Shown here: in pieces, positions 43,431 to 52,470 of the stretch
How positions within the stretch are numbered: position 1 is the first letter of the stretch
How the letters are laid out: every line of letters begins with the position of its first letter
DNA from: Pseudomonas protegens CHA0
GTDB taxonomy: Bacteria > Pseudomonadota > Gammaproteobacteria > Pseudomonadales > Pseudomonadaceae
Assembly (NCBI RefSeq): GCF_000397205.1
Contig: NC_021237.1
Location: forward strand, 2,791,001 to 2,855,000
DNA length: 64,000 nucleotides
Reading direction: 5' to 3'
Program-made: the position numbers and the translations under genes
The notes under the pieces: model-generated
Databases searched by the model: none
What the model was told of the DNA's origin: nothing
Seen by the model: only the letters and a program-made list of their open reading frames with translations

Positions 43431-44224
43431 AACTGTCCATTCGTCACGACACGACCTACAGCTACACCGATGAAGTCTGCACCAGCATCCAGTTTCTGCG
43501 CCTGACGCCCCAGAACAGCCTGCGCCAGCAGATCCTCCAATGGCACCTGGAGCTGCCGCGGCGGGTGCGTGCCCAGCTCGATCCCTACGGCAACATCCTC
43601 CACGTCATGACCCTGGACGAGCCCCACGGCGCGATCGTCCTCAGCGCTTTCGGCGAAGTGCAGATCGACCCGCTGCGCGAAGTGGAGGGCGACAGCCAGT
43701 CGCCGCTGCCGTTCCTGCGCAGCAGCCACCTGAGCAAGGCCGACCCGGCCCTGAGCGACTTTGCCCGACAGCATTGTGGCGAGCGCCGCGATCGCGCCGC
43801 GCTGATCGAGCTGATGCAGGCCCTGGCCGAGCACATGCCCTACAGCCCTGGCGCCACCGGGGTCGGCAGCACCGGCGCGCAAGCCTTTGCCGGCGGTGCC
43901 GGCGTCTGCCAGGACCACACCCATGCGTTCCTGGCCTGCGCCCGCAGCCTGGGCATACCGGCGCGCTACGTGTCTGGCTACCTGTGCACCGAGGACCAGA
44001 GCCACCTGGCCAGCCATGCCTGGGCCGAAGCCTGGCTGGATGACGGCTGGTACAGCTTCGATGTGACCAACCGCCTGGACCGCCCCGAGCGCCACCTGAA
44101 ACTGGCGGTGGGCCTGGATTATCTGGACGCCTGCCCGGTACGCGGCATGCGTCGCGGTGGCGGGGCGGAGCAGATGCACGCGCAGGTGCAGGTCAGTTCC
44201 ATGATGCAGGTGCAGCATCAATAG
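43427..44224 (+). CDS. Transglutaminase-like cysteine protease/peptidase
   Basis: A 265-residue protein: N-terminal beta domain (residues 1-85) and a transglutaminase core with Cys161 (GAGVCQDHTHAF), His197 (ASHAWAEAW) and Asp212 (YSFDVTN) forming the catalytic triad. GGAGG precedes the ATG, which overlaps the alpha-E stop codon. Likely a protease or amidase acting in the product pathway of this operon. Confidence 0.92.
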   Translation: MKLSIRHDTTYSYTDEVCTSIQFLRLTPQNSLRQQILQWHLELPRRVRAQLDPYGNILHVMTLDEPHGAIVLSAFGEVQIDPLREVEGDSQSPLPFLRSSHLSKADPALSDFARQHCGERRDRAALIELMQALAEHMPYSPGATGVGSTGAQAFAGGAGVCQDHTHAFLACARSLGIPARYVSGYLCTEDQSHLASHAWAEAWLDDGWYSFDVTNRLDRPERHLKLAVGLDYLDACPVRGMRRGGGAEQMHAQVQVSSMMQVQHQ

Positions 44225-44235
44225 GCGCGTCGGGC

Positions 44236-45042
44236 TCAGTCGCGGCCCATGGCTTGGCGGCGGTATTCATCCGGGGTGGTACCCATCATCCGCCGGAACA
44301 TGCTGATAAAGGCCGAGGCGCTGCTGTAGCCCAGGTCCAGGCCGATGCTTTCCACGGTCCGTCCCTGTTCCAGCAGGGCCAGGGCCTGCACCACCTTCAG
44401 GCGCTGGCGCCATTCCACCAGTGACATGCCCAGCTCGCGCTGGCTGCGCCGCATCAGCGTGCGTTCGCTGGTGTTGGCGGCATGGGCCAGTTGCGGCAGC
44501 GAGCGCGGGTCGCCTGGGTTGGCCTTGAGGGTGCGCAGCACCGGGCCCAGCAGCGGGTCGTCGGACGAGGGCAGGTAGCTGCCGGCGCAGGAGGCATGCC
44601 CCAGCTTGTCCACCAGCACCTGCAACAGGCGCTGTTGCTCGTCGCTCTGGGGCAGACCCGGTGGCGCCTGGCGTAGGTCGTCCAGGAGCGCCAGGACCAG
44701 CGGGCTGAGGCTCAGGGCGCAGTGCCGGGCGGGCAGGGCGGCGCACAGCTCGGGCGCCAGGTACAGCGAGCAGTGGCAGGCTTCGTGGCGGTTGAAGCCC
44801 ATGTGCTCGACATTCGGCGGCAGCCAGATGCCGTACTGCGGCGGCGCCAGGTAATGGTGGTCACCCAGCTCGATTTCCATCACCCCGCTGTAGGCATAGA
44901 CGAACTCGCCCCACGGATGGCGGTGGCGCGGGTAGGTGGCGTGGGCCGGCAGGTTGGCCGCGCGAAAGAAGATCGGCGCCGGCAGGGCTTCGCTGAAAGG
45001 CGGCAGGTGCAACTGTTGCGCGGCTTTGTTCACGGCGGGCAC
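44236..45042 (-). CDS. AraC-family transcriptional regulator
   Basis: A 268-residue regulator. An N-terminal cupin (HRHPWGEFVYAYSGVMEIE, residues about 40-60) probably binds an effector. The C-terminus has two helix-turn-helices: SLPQLAHAANTSERTLMRRSQRELG and TVESIGLDLGYSSASAFISMFRRMMGTTPDEYRR. It is divergent from the EamA exporter gene, 102 bases away, and probably controls it. Confidence 0.9.
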   Translation of the reverse strand: MPAVNKAAQQLHLPPFSEALPAPIFFRAANLPAHATYPRHRHPWGEFVYAYSGVMEIELGDHHYLAPPQYGIWLPPNVEHMGFNRHEACHCSLYLAPELCAALPARHCALSLSPLVLALLDDLRQAPPGLPQSDEQQRLLQVLVDKLGHASCAGSYLPSSDDPLLGPVLRTLKANPGDPRSLPQLAHAANTSERTLMRRSQRELGMSLVEWRQRLKVVQALALLEQGRTVESIGLDLGYSSASAFISMFRRMMGTTPDEYRRQAMGRD

Positions 45043-45144
45043 CGGTTGGCGGATAAGTGCTATGGGCTGGCGGATTAAAACTATATCTAGGAAAACTGTC
45101 AGGCGGACAATCCTTCATCACTTTTTCTCGATGAAGGATCTGCC

Positions 45145-46116
45145 ATGGCCACTCGCCAACCCCTGGATGCCACCGCCTGCAGCCTGATGGTCGGCCTGTG
45201 CGCGATCTGGGGCCTGCAGCAGGTGGCGCTCAAGGCCACTGCATCGGACATCGCCCCGGTGCTGCAGATTGCCCTGCGCTCCGGCGGCGCGGCGCTGCTG
45301 GTGGGCCTGCTGATGTGCTGGCGCGGCGAGCGCCTGGGGCTGGGCGACGGCCATTGGCGCCCGGGCCTGCTGGTGGGCGGGCTGTTCGCCCTGGAGTTTT
45401 TGCTGGTGGGTGAAGGGCTGCGCTACACCACGGCGTCGCACATGGCGATCTTTCTCTATACCGCGCCGATCTTCGCCGCCCTGGGGCTGCACTGGCTGAT
45501 GCCGGCCGAGCGGTTGAAACTCGCGCAGTGGCTGGGTATCAGCGTGGCCTTTGGCGGCATAGTCGTGGCCTTTAGCGGCCCCGCCGCGGCCGGGCACGGC
45601 GGTGGCAGCCATGTGCTGCTGGGGGATTTTCTCGGGGTGCTGGGCGGGGTCGCCTGGGGCGCGACCACCGTGGTGGTGCGCTGTTCGCGGCTAGCCTCCA
45701 GCCCCACCACCCGGACCCTGCAGTATCAACTGCTGGGGGCCTTTGTCTGGCTCGGGCTGGCGGCGCTGCTGACCGATCAGACCAGCATCCATTTCACTCC
45801 GTTGGTGGTCGCCAGCCTGGGCTTTCAGGTGTTGGTGGTGTCGTTCGCCAGCTTCCTGATCTGGTTCACCCTGCTGCGCCGCTACCAGGCCTCGCGGCTC
45901 GGGGTGCTGTCGTTCATGACCCCGCTGTTCGGCATCGGTTTCGGGGTCTGGCTGCTGCATGAGCCGCTGGAGCCGAACTTCATTTTCGGCGCGTTGCTGG
46001 TGCTGGCGGGGATTGTCATGGTCAGCGGCTACGAGTGGCTGCGCCAGCGGCTCAAACGCAACACCCAGGTCGCTGCTGCGCCGGCGAGCCTGCCCGGGAG
46101 CGGGCCACGCGCCTGA
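45145..46116 (+). CDS. EamA/DMT-family transporter
   Basis: A 323-residue membrane protein with two EamA repeats and about ten helices; AIWGLQQVALKATASDIAPVLQIALRSG marks the first repeat and WFTLLRRYQASRLGVLSFMTPLFGIGFGVWLL the second. Members export amino acids, metabolites or toxic compounds. It is divergent from an AraC regulator, likely its controller. Confidence 0.88.
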   Translation: MATRQPLDATACSLMVGLCAIWGLQQVALKATASDIAPVLQIALRSGGAALLVGLLMCWRGERLGLGDGHWRPGLLVGGLFALEFLLVGEGLRYTTASHMAIFLYTAPIFAALGLHWLMPAERLKLAQWLGISVAFGGIVVAFSGPAAAGHGGGSHVLLGDFLGVLGGVAWGATTVVVRCSRLASSPTTRTLQYQLLGAFVWLGLAALLTDQTSIHFTPLVVASLGFQVLVVSFASFLIWFTLLRRYQASRLGVLSFMTPLFGIGFGVWLLHEPLEPNFIFGALLVLAGIVMVSGYEWLRQRLKRNTQVAAAPASLPGSGPRA

Positions 46117-46296
46117 GGCTAGACCCACTGGCCGCGGCTGGCGTCGGCTCGCCCGTGGTCTTGAGCGTGTCGTGCCCGCAGCAACGGTTGCGGACAAGGT
46201 TTCGGATCAATCGTTGATGTTATAAAGTAACGACAAATTGTCCTGCTTAGCCAAGCTGACGCCCACTCTCTGAACCTGACGCTGCGATCCCTCCCT

Positions 46297-47463
46297 ATGA
46301 TTTCTTCAGCCCATCCTCCCGTGCGCCTCGGCGCGCGCTTGCTGAGCATCGACGCGCTGCGCGGCCTGGTGATGCTGTTCATGCTCCTGGACCACGTCCG
46401 CGAAACCTTCTTCCTGCACCGGCAGGTCAGCGATCCCATGGACGTGGCCACCACCGAGCCCGGGCTGTTTTTCAGCCGTACCCTGGCGCACCTGTGTGCG
46501 CCGGTCTTCGTGCTGCTGACCGGGCTTTCGGCCAGCCTGTTCGCCCACAAGCACGGCAATCGGGCCGAGGCCAGTGCCTTCCTGTTCAAGCGCGGGTTGT
46601 TCCTGGTGCTGCTGGAACTGACCCTGGTGAACTTCGCCTGGACCGGGCAGATGCCGCCGAGCGTGATCTACCTGCAGGTGATCTGGGTCATCGGCCTGAG
46701 CATGCTGGCGCTGTCGGCGCTGCTGTGGTTGCCGCGCGCGGTGCTGCTGGTGCTGAGCCTGCTGCTGATCGGCGGGCACAACCTGCTCGATGGCGTGCAT
46801 TTCGCCGCGGGCGAGGCGCTGCAGGTGCCTTGGGCGATCCTGCACGACAGGGGCTGGATCGAGTTCGGCGATGCCTTGCGCCTGCGCACCTCCTATCCGC
46901 TGTTGCCGTGGATAGGCGTGATTGGCCTGGGCTATGGGCTGGGGCCGTGGTTTGCCGCCGAGGCCGATAGCGCGCGGCGTCAGCGGCGGTTGCTGCTGTG
47001 CGGGCTGGCGGCGCTGGCGGGGTTTGTCCTGCTGCGCCTGCTCAACGGTTATGGCGAGCGGCCCTGGGTCAGTGGCGACAGCGGCCTGCAAACGCTGATG
47101 AGCTTTTTCAACATCACCAAGTACCCACCGTCGCTGCTGTTCATCGCCCTGACCCTGGGTGTGGGGCTGCTGGTGCTGCGCGCCCTGGAGCGCTGCCAGG
47201 CACACCGCTGGGTCGCGGTGCTCGGGGTGTTTGGTGGCGCGCCGATGTTCTTCTACCTGCTGCACCTGTATGTGCTCAAGGGCCTGTACCTGCTGGCCGT
47301 GGCGCTGCTGGGGCGCAACCAGGGGGCCTACTTCGGCTTCGACTCGCTGGGCTGGCTATGGCTGATCACGCCGCTGCTGGCGGTGCTGCTCTACCCGCCG
47401 GTGCGGGCCTTTGCCCGGCTCAAGGCACGGCGTCGCGACCTGGGGTGGCTGAAGTACTTTTGA
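46297..47463 (+). CDS. DUF1624 (heparan-alpha-glucosaminide acetyltransferase-like) membrane protein
   Basis: A 388-residue protein with about ten membrane helices. RLLSIDALRGLVMLFMLLDHVRETFF is the acyltransferase-like opening with the conserved histidine, and YPLLPWIGVIGLGYGLG and FFYLLHLYVLKG are family features. It may transfer an acyl group to a sugar or envelope component. No strong ribosome-binding site is visible before the ATG. Confidence 0.85.
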   Translation: MISSAHPPVRLGARLLSIDALRGLVMLFMLLDHVRETFFLHRQVSDPMDVATTEPGLFFSRTLAHLCAPVFVLLTGLSASLFAHKHGNRAEASAFLFKRGLFLVLLELTLVNFAWTGQMPPSVIYLQVIWVIGLSMLALSALLWLPRAVLLVLSLLLIGGHNLLDGVHFAAGEALQVPWAILHDRGWIEFGDALRLRTSYPLLPWIGVIGLGYGLGPWFAAEADSARRQRRLLLCGLAALAGFVLLRLLNGYGERPWVSGDSGLQTLMSFFNITKYPPSLLFIALTLGVGLLVLRALERCQAHRWVAVLGVFGGAPMFFYLLHLYVLKGLYLLAVALLGRNQGAYFGFDSLGWLWLITPLLAVLLYPPVRAFARLKARRRDLGWLKYF

Positions 47464-47470
47464 GGGAGGG

Positions 47471-47511
47471 TTCGCCGGTACGCGTTGCGCAGCAGCCGGC
47501 TGGCCGGCGAA
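47471..47511. repeat. Inverted repeat, possible REP remnant or terminator
   Basis: TTCGCCGG (47471-47478) and CCGGCGAA (47504-47511) are perfect inverted copies. The segment resembles a decayed REP and lies between two convergent genes. Confidence 0.5.
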
Positions 47512-47529
47512 AGCATCCCCCGACGGTTG

Positions 47530-48180
47530 TCAGGGCCGCGCAGCGCGAATGGCCTCGCGGATTTCTTCCTGCAACTGGCGAGCGCCGCTGCAGGCCGGGT
47601 CGGCGGGGCCGTACTTGCAGGATTTATCCAGCACCTTCAGCGCCAGATCGGCGTCGGGCGCTACGCCTATGCCCCGGCTCAGGTGGAAGCCGTACATGGT
47701 GCAGGCCCAGGGGTCATCCAGCTCACAGGCCTTGTTGAAGGTCTGCACTGCACAGTGCCGGGTGCCCTGGCTGTCGGCGTCGGCCGTGAGCATGCCGGCG
47801 GCGCGGTTGGTGCAGCCGGAGACCAGGCCCAGGCTGCAAGCGCGCTGGTACAGCGGTTCATAGCCTTCGACCGGCCCTTTGGCCTGTTGCAGGGTGGTTG
47901 CCAGCCAGTAGCAATCGTTGCCGTCGCCGGCCTCGCAGCGCTGCAGGCAGGCCCCCAGCTGCTCCGGGATTTCGCAGCGGTTGGCCTGCGTGACCCGTAT
48001 CGCGGCCCTGGCCGGCATGTTGTCGCCGGGGCATTGCCTGGCCTGGGCCTGCCAGTCCTGCCGGGCCTGGACTTTGGCGTACAGGGCAGCGATCAGTTCC
48101 TGGTCGGTGGGCGCGGCGCTGGCGGCAATGCTCGACAGCAAGGCCATGCCGAACAGGCAGAAACGGTAGAGGCGATGCAT
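47530..48180 (-). CDS. Secreted cysteine-rich Sel1-like protein
   Basis: A 216-residue precursor with a signal peptide (about residues 1-22, cut after ASA). About ten cysteines appear in repeating helix pairs such as GDGNDCYWLATTL, CSLGLVSGCTNRAA and CELDDPWACTMYGFHLSRGIGV, which resemble Sel1/Hcp-type repeats in which disulfides bridge adjacent helices. It is probably periplasmic and may bind other proteins. Function unknown. Confidence 0.75.
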   Translation of the reverse strand: MHRLYRFCLFGMALLSSIAASAAPTDQELIAALYAKVQARQDWQAQARQCPGDNMPARAAIRVTQANRCEIPEQLGACLQRCEAGDGNDCYWLATTLQQAKGPVEGYEPLYQRACSLGLVSGCTNRAAGMLTADADSQGTRHCAVQTFNKACELDDPWACTMYGFHLSRGIGVAPDADLALKVLDKSCKYGPADPACSGARQLQEEIREAIRAARP

Positions 48181-48327
48181 GGGGCAGAGTCCTTTCCAGG
48201 GGGCGTGGGCGCGGGGGGTATCTTAAGGATTTTCGCCAATAGCTCCAGGCTGCCGACGGGGTGGCGAGACGTTTTTTTTCAATTTGCCCCCGGCAGCTCT
48301 CTTGTGGTCCCGGGGTTTTACTCTGTA

Positions 48328-48343
48328 CTGTATATAAAAACAG
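48328..48343. promoter_or_regulatory. LexA box (SOS operator)
   Basis: CTGTATATAAAAACAG matches CTG-N10-CAG with the preferred AT-rich centre, and is extended by TA on both sides. It ends 15 bases before the start codon of the radical-SAM gene. LexA bound here should repress this operon until DNA damage. Confidence 0.88.
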
Positions 48344-48358
48344 TATCCGGGCCCGACC

Positions 48359-49579
48359 ATGCAACTGATCGACAAGCTGAGCATCCTCGCCGATGCCGCC
48401 AAGTACGACGCTTCCTGCGCCAGCAGCGGCGCGCCCAAGCGCAGTTCCGAAGGCAAGAGCGGGCTGGGTTCGAGCAATGGCATGGGCATCTGCCACAGCT
48501 ATACGCCGGACGGGCGCTGCGTCTCGCTGCTCAAGGTGCTGCTGACCAATTTCTGCCTCTACGACTGCCAGTACTGCGTCAATCGCCGTTCCAGCGACGT
48601 ACCCCGGGCACGCTTCAGCCCCGAGGAAGTCGTGCGCCTGACCCTGGATTTCTACCGGCGCAATTGCGTCAGCGGGCTGTTCCTCAGCTCGGGGATCATC
48701 CGCTCGGCGGACTACACCATGGAGCAACTGGTGCAGGTGGCCAGGCTGCTGCGCGAAGAGCACGAGTTCCGTGGCTACATCCACCTCAAGACCATCCCCG
48801 ACGCCGACCCGTTGCTGATCGAGCAGGCCGGGCGCTACGCCGACCGCCTCAGCGTCAACGTCGAGCTGCCCACCGACCAGGGCCTCAAGGCCCTGGCCCC
48901 GGAAAAGCACCTGGGTTCGATCAAGCAGGCCATGGGCACCATCTATACCGGCGAGCAGACGGTGCTCAACGAGCCCCGGGCGCCGCGCTTCGCCCCGGCC
49001 GGGCAGAGCACCCAGATGATCGTCGGCGCCGATGACACCGACGACAGCACCATCCTCCACAGCGCCGAGGCGCTGTACGGCAACTTCCGCCTGCGCCGGG
49101 TCTATTACTCGGCCTTCAGCCCGATTCCCAACAGCCCGAAAAGCGTACCCCTGGCCGCGCCACCGCTGATGCGCGAGCACCGCCTGTACCAGGCCGACTT
49201 CCTGCTGCGCGGCTATGGCTTCAGCGCCAACGAACTGTTCCAGGGGCCGGGGCACCTGGCCCTGGACATGGACCCCAAGCTGGCCTGGGCCCTGGACAAC
49301 CGCAGCGTGTTTCCCCTGGACCTGAACCGTGCCGAACCGGCGCTGATCTCGCGCATTCCGGGGATCGGCCTACGCACTACCCAGCGCCTGGTGGAACTGC
49401 GCCGCGAGCGGCGTATCCGCTACGAGGACCTGGCGCGCATGCGCTGTGTGCTGAGCAAGGCCAGGCCGTTCTTTATCACCAGCGACTATCACCCGCAGCA
49501 GGCGGAGACCAGCAGCGCGCTGCTCTACCAGCAACTGCGGGAACGCCCGCAACCGCAGCAGATGGGGCTTTGGGGATGA
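48359..49579 (+). CDS. Putative DNA-modification/repair radical SAM protein
   Basis: A 406-residue protein. NFCLYDCQYCVNRR supplies the radical-SAM Cys66, Cys70 and Cys73 iron-sulfur ligands in a CxxxCxxC pattern. The C-terminal part holds a helix-hairpin-helix-like segment RIPGIGLRTTQRLVELR, a DNA-binding motif. It fits the family named putative DNA modification/repair radical SAM protein (TIGR03916). It overlaps the next gene (ATGA) and has a canonical LexA box 15 bases upstream, giving direct support for a damage-response role. The chemistry is unknown. Confidence 0.9.
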   Translation: MQLIDKLSILADAAKYDASCASSGAPKRSSEGKSGLGSSNGMGICHSYTPDGRCVSLLKVLLTNFCLYDCQYCVNRRSSDVPRARFSPEEVVRLTLDFYRRNCVSGLFLSSGIIRSADYTMEQLVQVARLLREEHEFRGYIHLKTIPDADPLLIEQAGRYADRLSVNVELPTDQGLKALAPEKHLGSIKQAMGTIYTGEQTVLNEPRAPRFAPAGQSTQMIVGADDTDDSTILHSAEALYGNFRLRRVYYSAFSPIPNSPKSVPLAAPPLMREHRLYQADFLLRGYGFSANELFQGPGHLALDMDPKLAWALDNRSVFPLDLNRAEPALISRIPGIGLRTTQRLVELRRERRIRYEDLARMRCVLSKARPFFITSDYHPQQAETSSALLYQQLRERPQPQQMGLWG

Positions 49580-50469
49580 TCAGCCTGGACTGTGACGACC
49601 TGTTCGACACCTGGCGCCAGCAGGCGCGCTGGCTGCTCAGCCATTCCATCGACCCGAGCCGGGTCAGTTGGTCCGGGACGCAGGAGGCCGATCTGTTCGC
49701 CAGCGATGAGGCTTGCCCTGAGCAGCCCGGTCCGTTTCGTGCGCGGATTCCCCTGGCCCTGCTGGAGCTGCTGGAACGGGCCGCCTGCTATCGCGGCGAG
49801 CAGCGCTGGAGCCTGTTGTACGAGGTGCTGTGGCGGGTCAGCCATGGCGACCGCACGGCCATGCTCAGCGGCGATCAACTGGGCAGCGAGTTGCAGCGGC
49901 GAATCAAGCAAGTCGGCCGCGAGGCCCATCACCTGCATGCCTTCGTGCGCTTCGTCAGCTTGCCCGCGGGCCGCTCACAGCTGGCCGAGCAGCCTGAATA
50001 CGTGGCCTGGCACGAGCCGGCCCACGACATCCTGGCCCAGGCCAGCCGGCATTTCATCGGGCGCATGGGGCGCCACCGCTGGATGATCGCCACGCCCCGG
50101 GACGGGGTGTATTTCGACGGTACGCAACTGCACCACCACAGGCGCTGCCCCAGCGCCTGGCGGCAACTGGCCCAGGCCGGTGAAGACCCCGGGGGCGAGC
50201 TGTGGCTGGCCTACTACAGCCATATCTTCAACCCGGCGCGGCTCAACCCCCGGGTGATGCAGGGGCATTTGCCGGCGCGCTTCTGGAAGCACCTGCCGGA
50301 GGGGCCGCTGATTCCGGCACTGATCAACCAGGCTCGCCACGGCAAGCAGCGCGACGGCCAGGCCAGCCAGGTGGCAGCACGGCCAGGCAAGCGGATCGGC
50401 CAGCCGCGCGGCGATAGCGCTGGGCAGGCCCCAGGGCCTTCCCTGACAATGGGCGGCTTTGAACAATGA
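49576..50469 (+). CDS. TIGR03915-family putative DNA repair protein
   Basis: A 297-residue partner of the radical-SAM protein. HFIGRMGRHRWMIATPRDGVYFDG, LWLAYYSHIFNPARLN and FWKHLPEGPLIPAL match the family, which is sometimes fused to a UdgX-like uracil-DNA-glycosylase domain. Here the protein ends after about 45 low-complexity residues, with no glycosylase domain. Its ATG overlaps the preceding stop codon, so coupled translation is likely. Confidence 0.85.
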   Translation: MISLDCDDLFDTWRQQARWLLSHSIDPSRVSWSGTQEADLFASDEACPEQPGPFRARIPLALLELLERAACYRGEQRWSLLYEVLWRVSHGDRTAMLSGDQLGSELQRRIKQVGREAHHLHAFVRFVSLPAGRSQLAEQPEYVAWHEPAHDILAQASRHFIGRMGRHRWMIATPRDGVYFDGTQLHHHRRCPSAWRQLAQAGEDPGGELWLAYYSHIFNPARLNPRVMQGHLPARFWKHLPEGPLIPALINQARHGKQRDGQASQVAARPGKRIGQPRGDSAGQAPGPSLTMGGFEQ

Positions 50470-50481
50470 GGCAGGCAGCCA

Positions 50482-51183
50482 ATGGATGACGGCGTGGATG
50501 ACGGCAAGGGCATTACCGAGGAATTCTGGTCGAAGGGAGTGACTGACGACGCGAAGATGATGTGGCGGGTGGGCAGCCGCGGCGTGACCTTCCTGGCGGC
50601 GCTGCTGCTGCTGCCCAAGACCGGGTTCAAGGTCGTGGACATCGCGGTTGGAGTGCTGACCATGCTGATCCCCTTGCTGGTGATCGAAACCCAGAGGGCC
50701 TATTCGAAGTTTTCCCCCGGGTTTCTTGCCTGGGTGATCCGCATCAGTGTGTTTGCCAGCGGTGTGGCCATGGCCAGCCTGGGGCTGGTGGTCTACTTCG
50801 GGGTCGTGATGCCTTTGGTTTCAGCGGTGGGCATTCCTTTTTTTCAACAGAGCGCCAGCCTCCAGTTCCAGGGGCAGAGCGGGGTGGAACTGGTCGGTTT
50901 CTGGTGGATGGCGGCTGTCACCGGCTTTGCCGTGATGTATGCAGTGTTCAAGAATTTTCGCGAGACCAAGGTGTTCGAGATCGTCTATCACCTGCCACGC
51001 AACGGCGTGAGGCAGCTCATGCAGGAGCGGCCGCTGCGCGCCAGCAACTGGCCGATGTTCGTCTGGTTCGAGCTCTGCGTGTTGATCGCGAGCTTTTTCT
51101 ACACCTTGATGGCATCCCAGGCCGCGCTGCTGGTGGTGGATGGAACGCAACAGGTGCTGATGTTGTTCGGTATCAGCCTCTGA
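50482..51183 (+). CDS. Predicted four-helix membrane protein of unknown function
   Basis: A 233-residue protein with hydrophobic segments near residues 33-45, 51-68, 85-115, 138-155 and 195-215. It has no motif I recognise. It starts 12 bases after the TIGR03915 gene on the same strand and might be part of the LexA-controlled transcript, but this is only positional evidence. Confidence 0.7.
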   Translation: MDDGVDDGKGITEEFWSKGVTDDAKMMWRVGSRGVTFLAALLLLPKTGFKVVDIAVGVLTMLIPLLVIETQRAYSKFSPGFLAWVIRISVFASGVAMASLGLVVYFGVVMPLVSAVGIPFFQQSASLQFQGQSGVELVGFWWMAAVTGFAVMYAVFKNFRETKVFEIVYHLPRNGVRQLMQERPLRASNWPMFVWFELCVLIASFFYTLMASQAALLVVDGTQQVLMLFGISL

Positions 51184-51227
51184 GGGGAGCCCCGCCTTCG
51201 GCTGGCATTCTGCAGGCTCCAGGCATG

Positions 51228-51260
51228 AAAAAGCCCGCCCCTGGCAAGCAGGGGCGGGCT
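51228..51260 (-). terminator. Rho-independent terminator of ilvE
   Basis: AGCCCGCCCCTG and CAGGGGCGGGCT form a perfect 12-base-pair stem with a 5-base loop. Read on the minus strand the stem is followed by TTTT. It lies 19 bases after the ilvE stop codon. It could also stop transcription from the convergent side. Confidence 0.88.
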
Positions 51261-51278
51261 CGGCTGAAGCAGGGGGGA

Positions 51279-52298
51279 TCAGACCTTGACGATCCAGCCC
51301 GCTGGCGCTTCAACATCGCCGGTCTGCACGCCGGTCAGCTCTTTGTAGAGCTTCTGGGTGATCGGGCCGACGTCTTTTTCGCTGTAGAACACGTGCAGCT
51401 TGTCCTGGTACTGGATGCCGCCGATCGGCGTGATCACCGCGGCGGTGCCGCAGGCGCCGGCTTCCTTGAAGTCCGAGAGCTTGTCGATGAACACGTCGCC
51501 TTCGACCACTTCCAGGCCCAGGCGGGTCTTGGCCAGCTCGATCAGCGACAGGCGGGTGATACCCGGCAGCACCGACGGCGAGTTGGGGGTGACGAATTTG
51601 TCATCGTGGGTGATGCCGAAGAAGTTGGCCGAACCGACTTCCTCGATCTTGCTGTGGGTCAGCGGGTCGAGGTAGATGCAGTCGGCGAAGCTGGCTTTCT
51701 TGGCCTGGGAGCCGGGCATCAGGCTGGCGGCGTAGTTGCCACCGACCTTGGCCGCGCCGGTGCCTTGCGGGGCCGCGCGGTCGTAGCTGGAGATCAGGAA
51801 GTTGTGCGGGGTCAGGCCGCCCTTGAAGTAGGCGCCGACCGGGATGGCGAAGATCGAGAAGATGAACTCCGGCGCGGTGCGCACGCCGATGTTGTCGCCG
51901 ACGCCGATCACGAACGGGCGCAGGTACAGCGCGCCGCCGGTGCCGTAGGGCGGGATGAAGCGTTCGTTGGCCTTGACCACGGCCTTGCAGGCTTCGATGA
52001 ACTGTTCGGTGGAGACCTGCGGCATCAGCAGGCGGGCGCAGCTGCGCTGCATGCGTGCGGCGTTCTGGTCCGGACGGAACAGGTTGATCGAACCGTCCTT
52101 GCAGCGGTAGGCCTTGAGGCCTTCGAAACATTGCTGGCCATAGTGCAGGGCGGTGGAGCCCTCGCTGATGTGCAGCACATTGTCTTCAGTCAGGGTGCCT
52201 GCGTCCCACTCGCCGTTACGCCAGTGCGACAGATAGCGCTTGTCTGTCTTGATGTAGTCAAAACCCAGCTTGTCCCAATTGATGCTTTCGTTACCCAT
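51279..52298 (-). CDS. ilvE: Branched-chain amino-acid aminotransferase
   Basis: A 339-residue class IV aminotransferase. AAKVGGNYAASLMPG carries the pyridoxal-phosphate lysine, K184, and EVGSANFFGITHDDKFVTP and GTAAVITPIG bind the cofactor and substrate. It interconverts Val, Leu and Ile with their 2-oxo acids. Downstream of the bkd operon on the same strand, so it can feed keto acids into it. A strong terminator follows. Confidence 0.94.
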   Translation of the reverse strand: MGNESINWDKLGFDYIKTDKRYLSHWRNGEWDAGTLTEDNVLHISEGSTALHYGQQCFEGLKAYRCKDGSINLFRPDQNAARMQRSCARLLMPQVSTEQFIEACKAVVKANERFIPPYGTGGALYLRPFVIGVGDNIGVRTAPEFIFSIFAIPVGAYFKGGLTPHNFLISSYDRAAPQGTGAAKVGGNYAASLMPGSQAKKASFADCIYLDPLTHSKIEEVGSANFFGITHDDKFVTPNSPSVLPGITRLSLIELAKTRLGLEVVEGDVFIDKLSDFKEAGACGTAAVITPIGGIQYQDKLHVFYSEKDVGPITQKLYKELTGVQTGDVEAPAGWIVKV

Positions 52299-52470
52299 GA
52301 CACCCTCTATCGCTTAACAACCGTCGGAACGGCTCAAGGCTTCTGACGTTTTTTTGGATGGGCACAACAATACTGCATTCCGGGGGCGTGCCGCATCCCG
52401 GACGATGGGAGGGGGCGCAAAAAAACTTAGCCTGCTTATGAAGCTTCCCCCCTAACAGCCCCATACCCCT

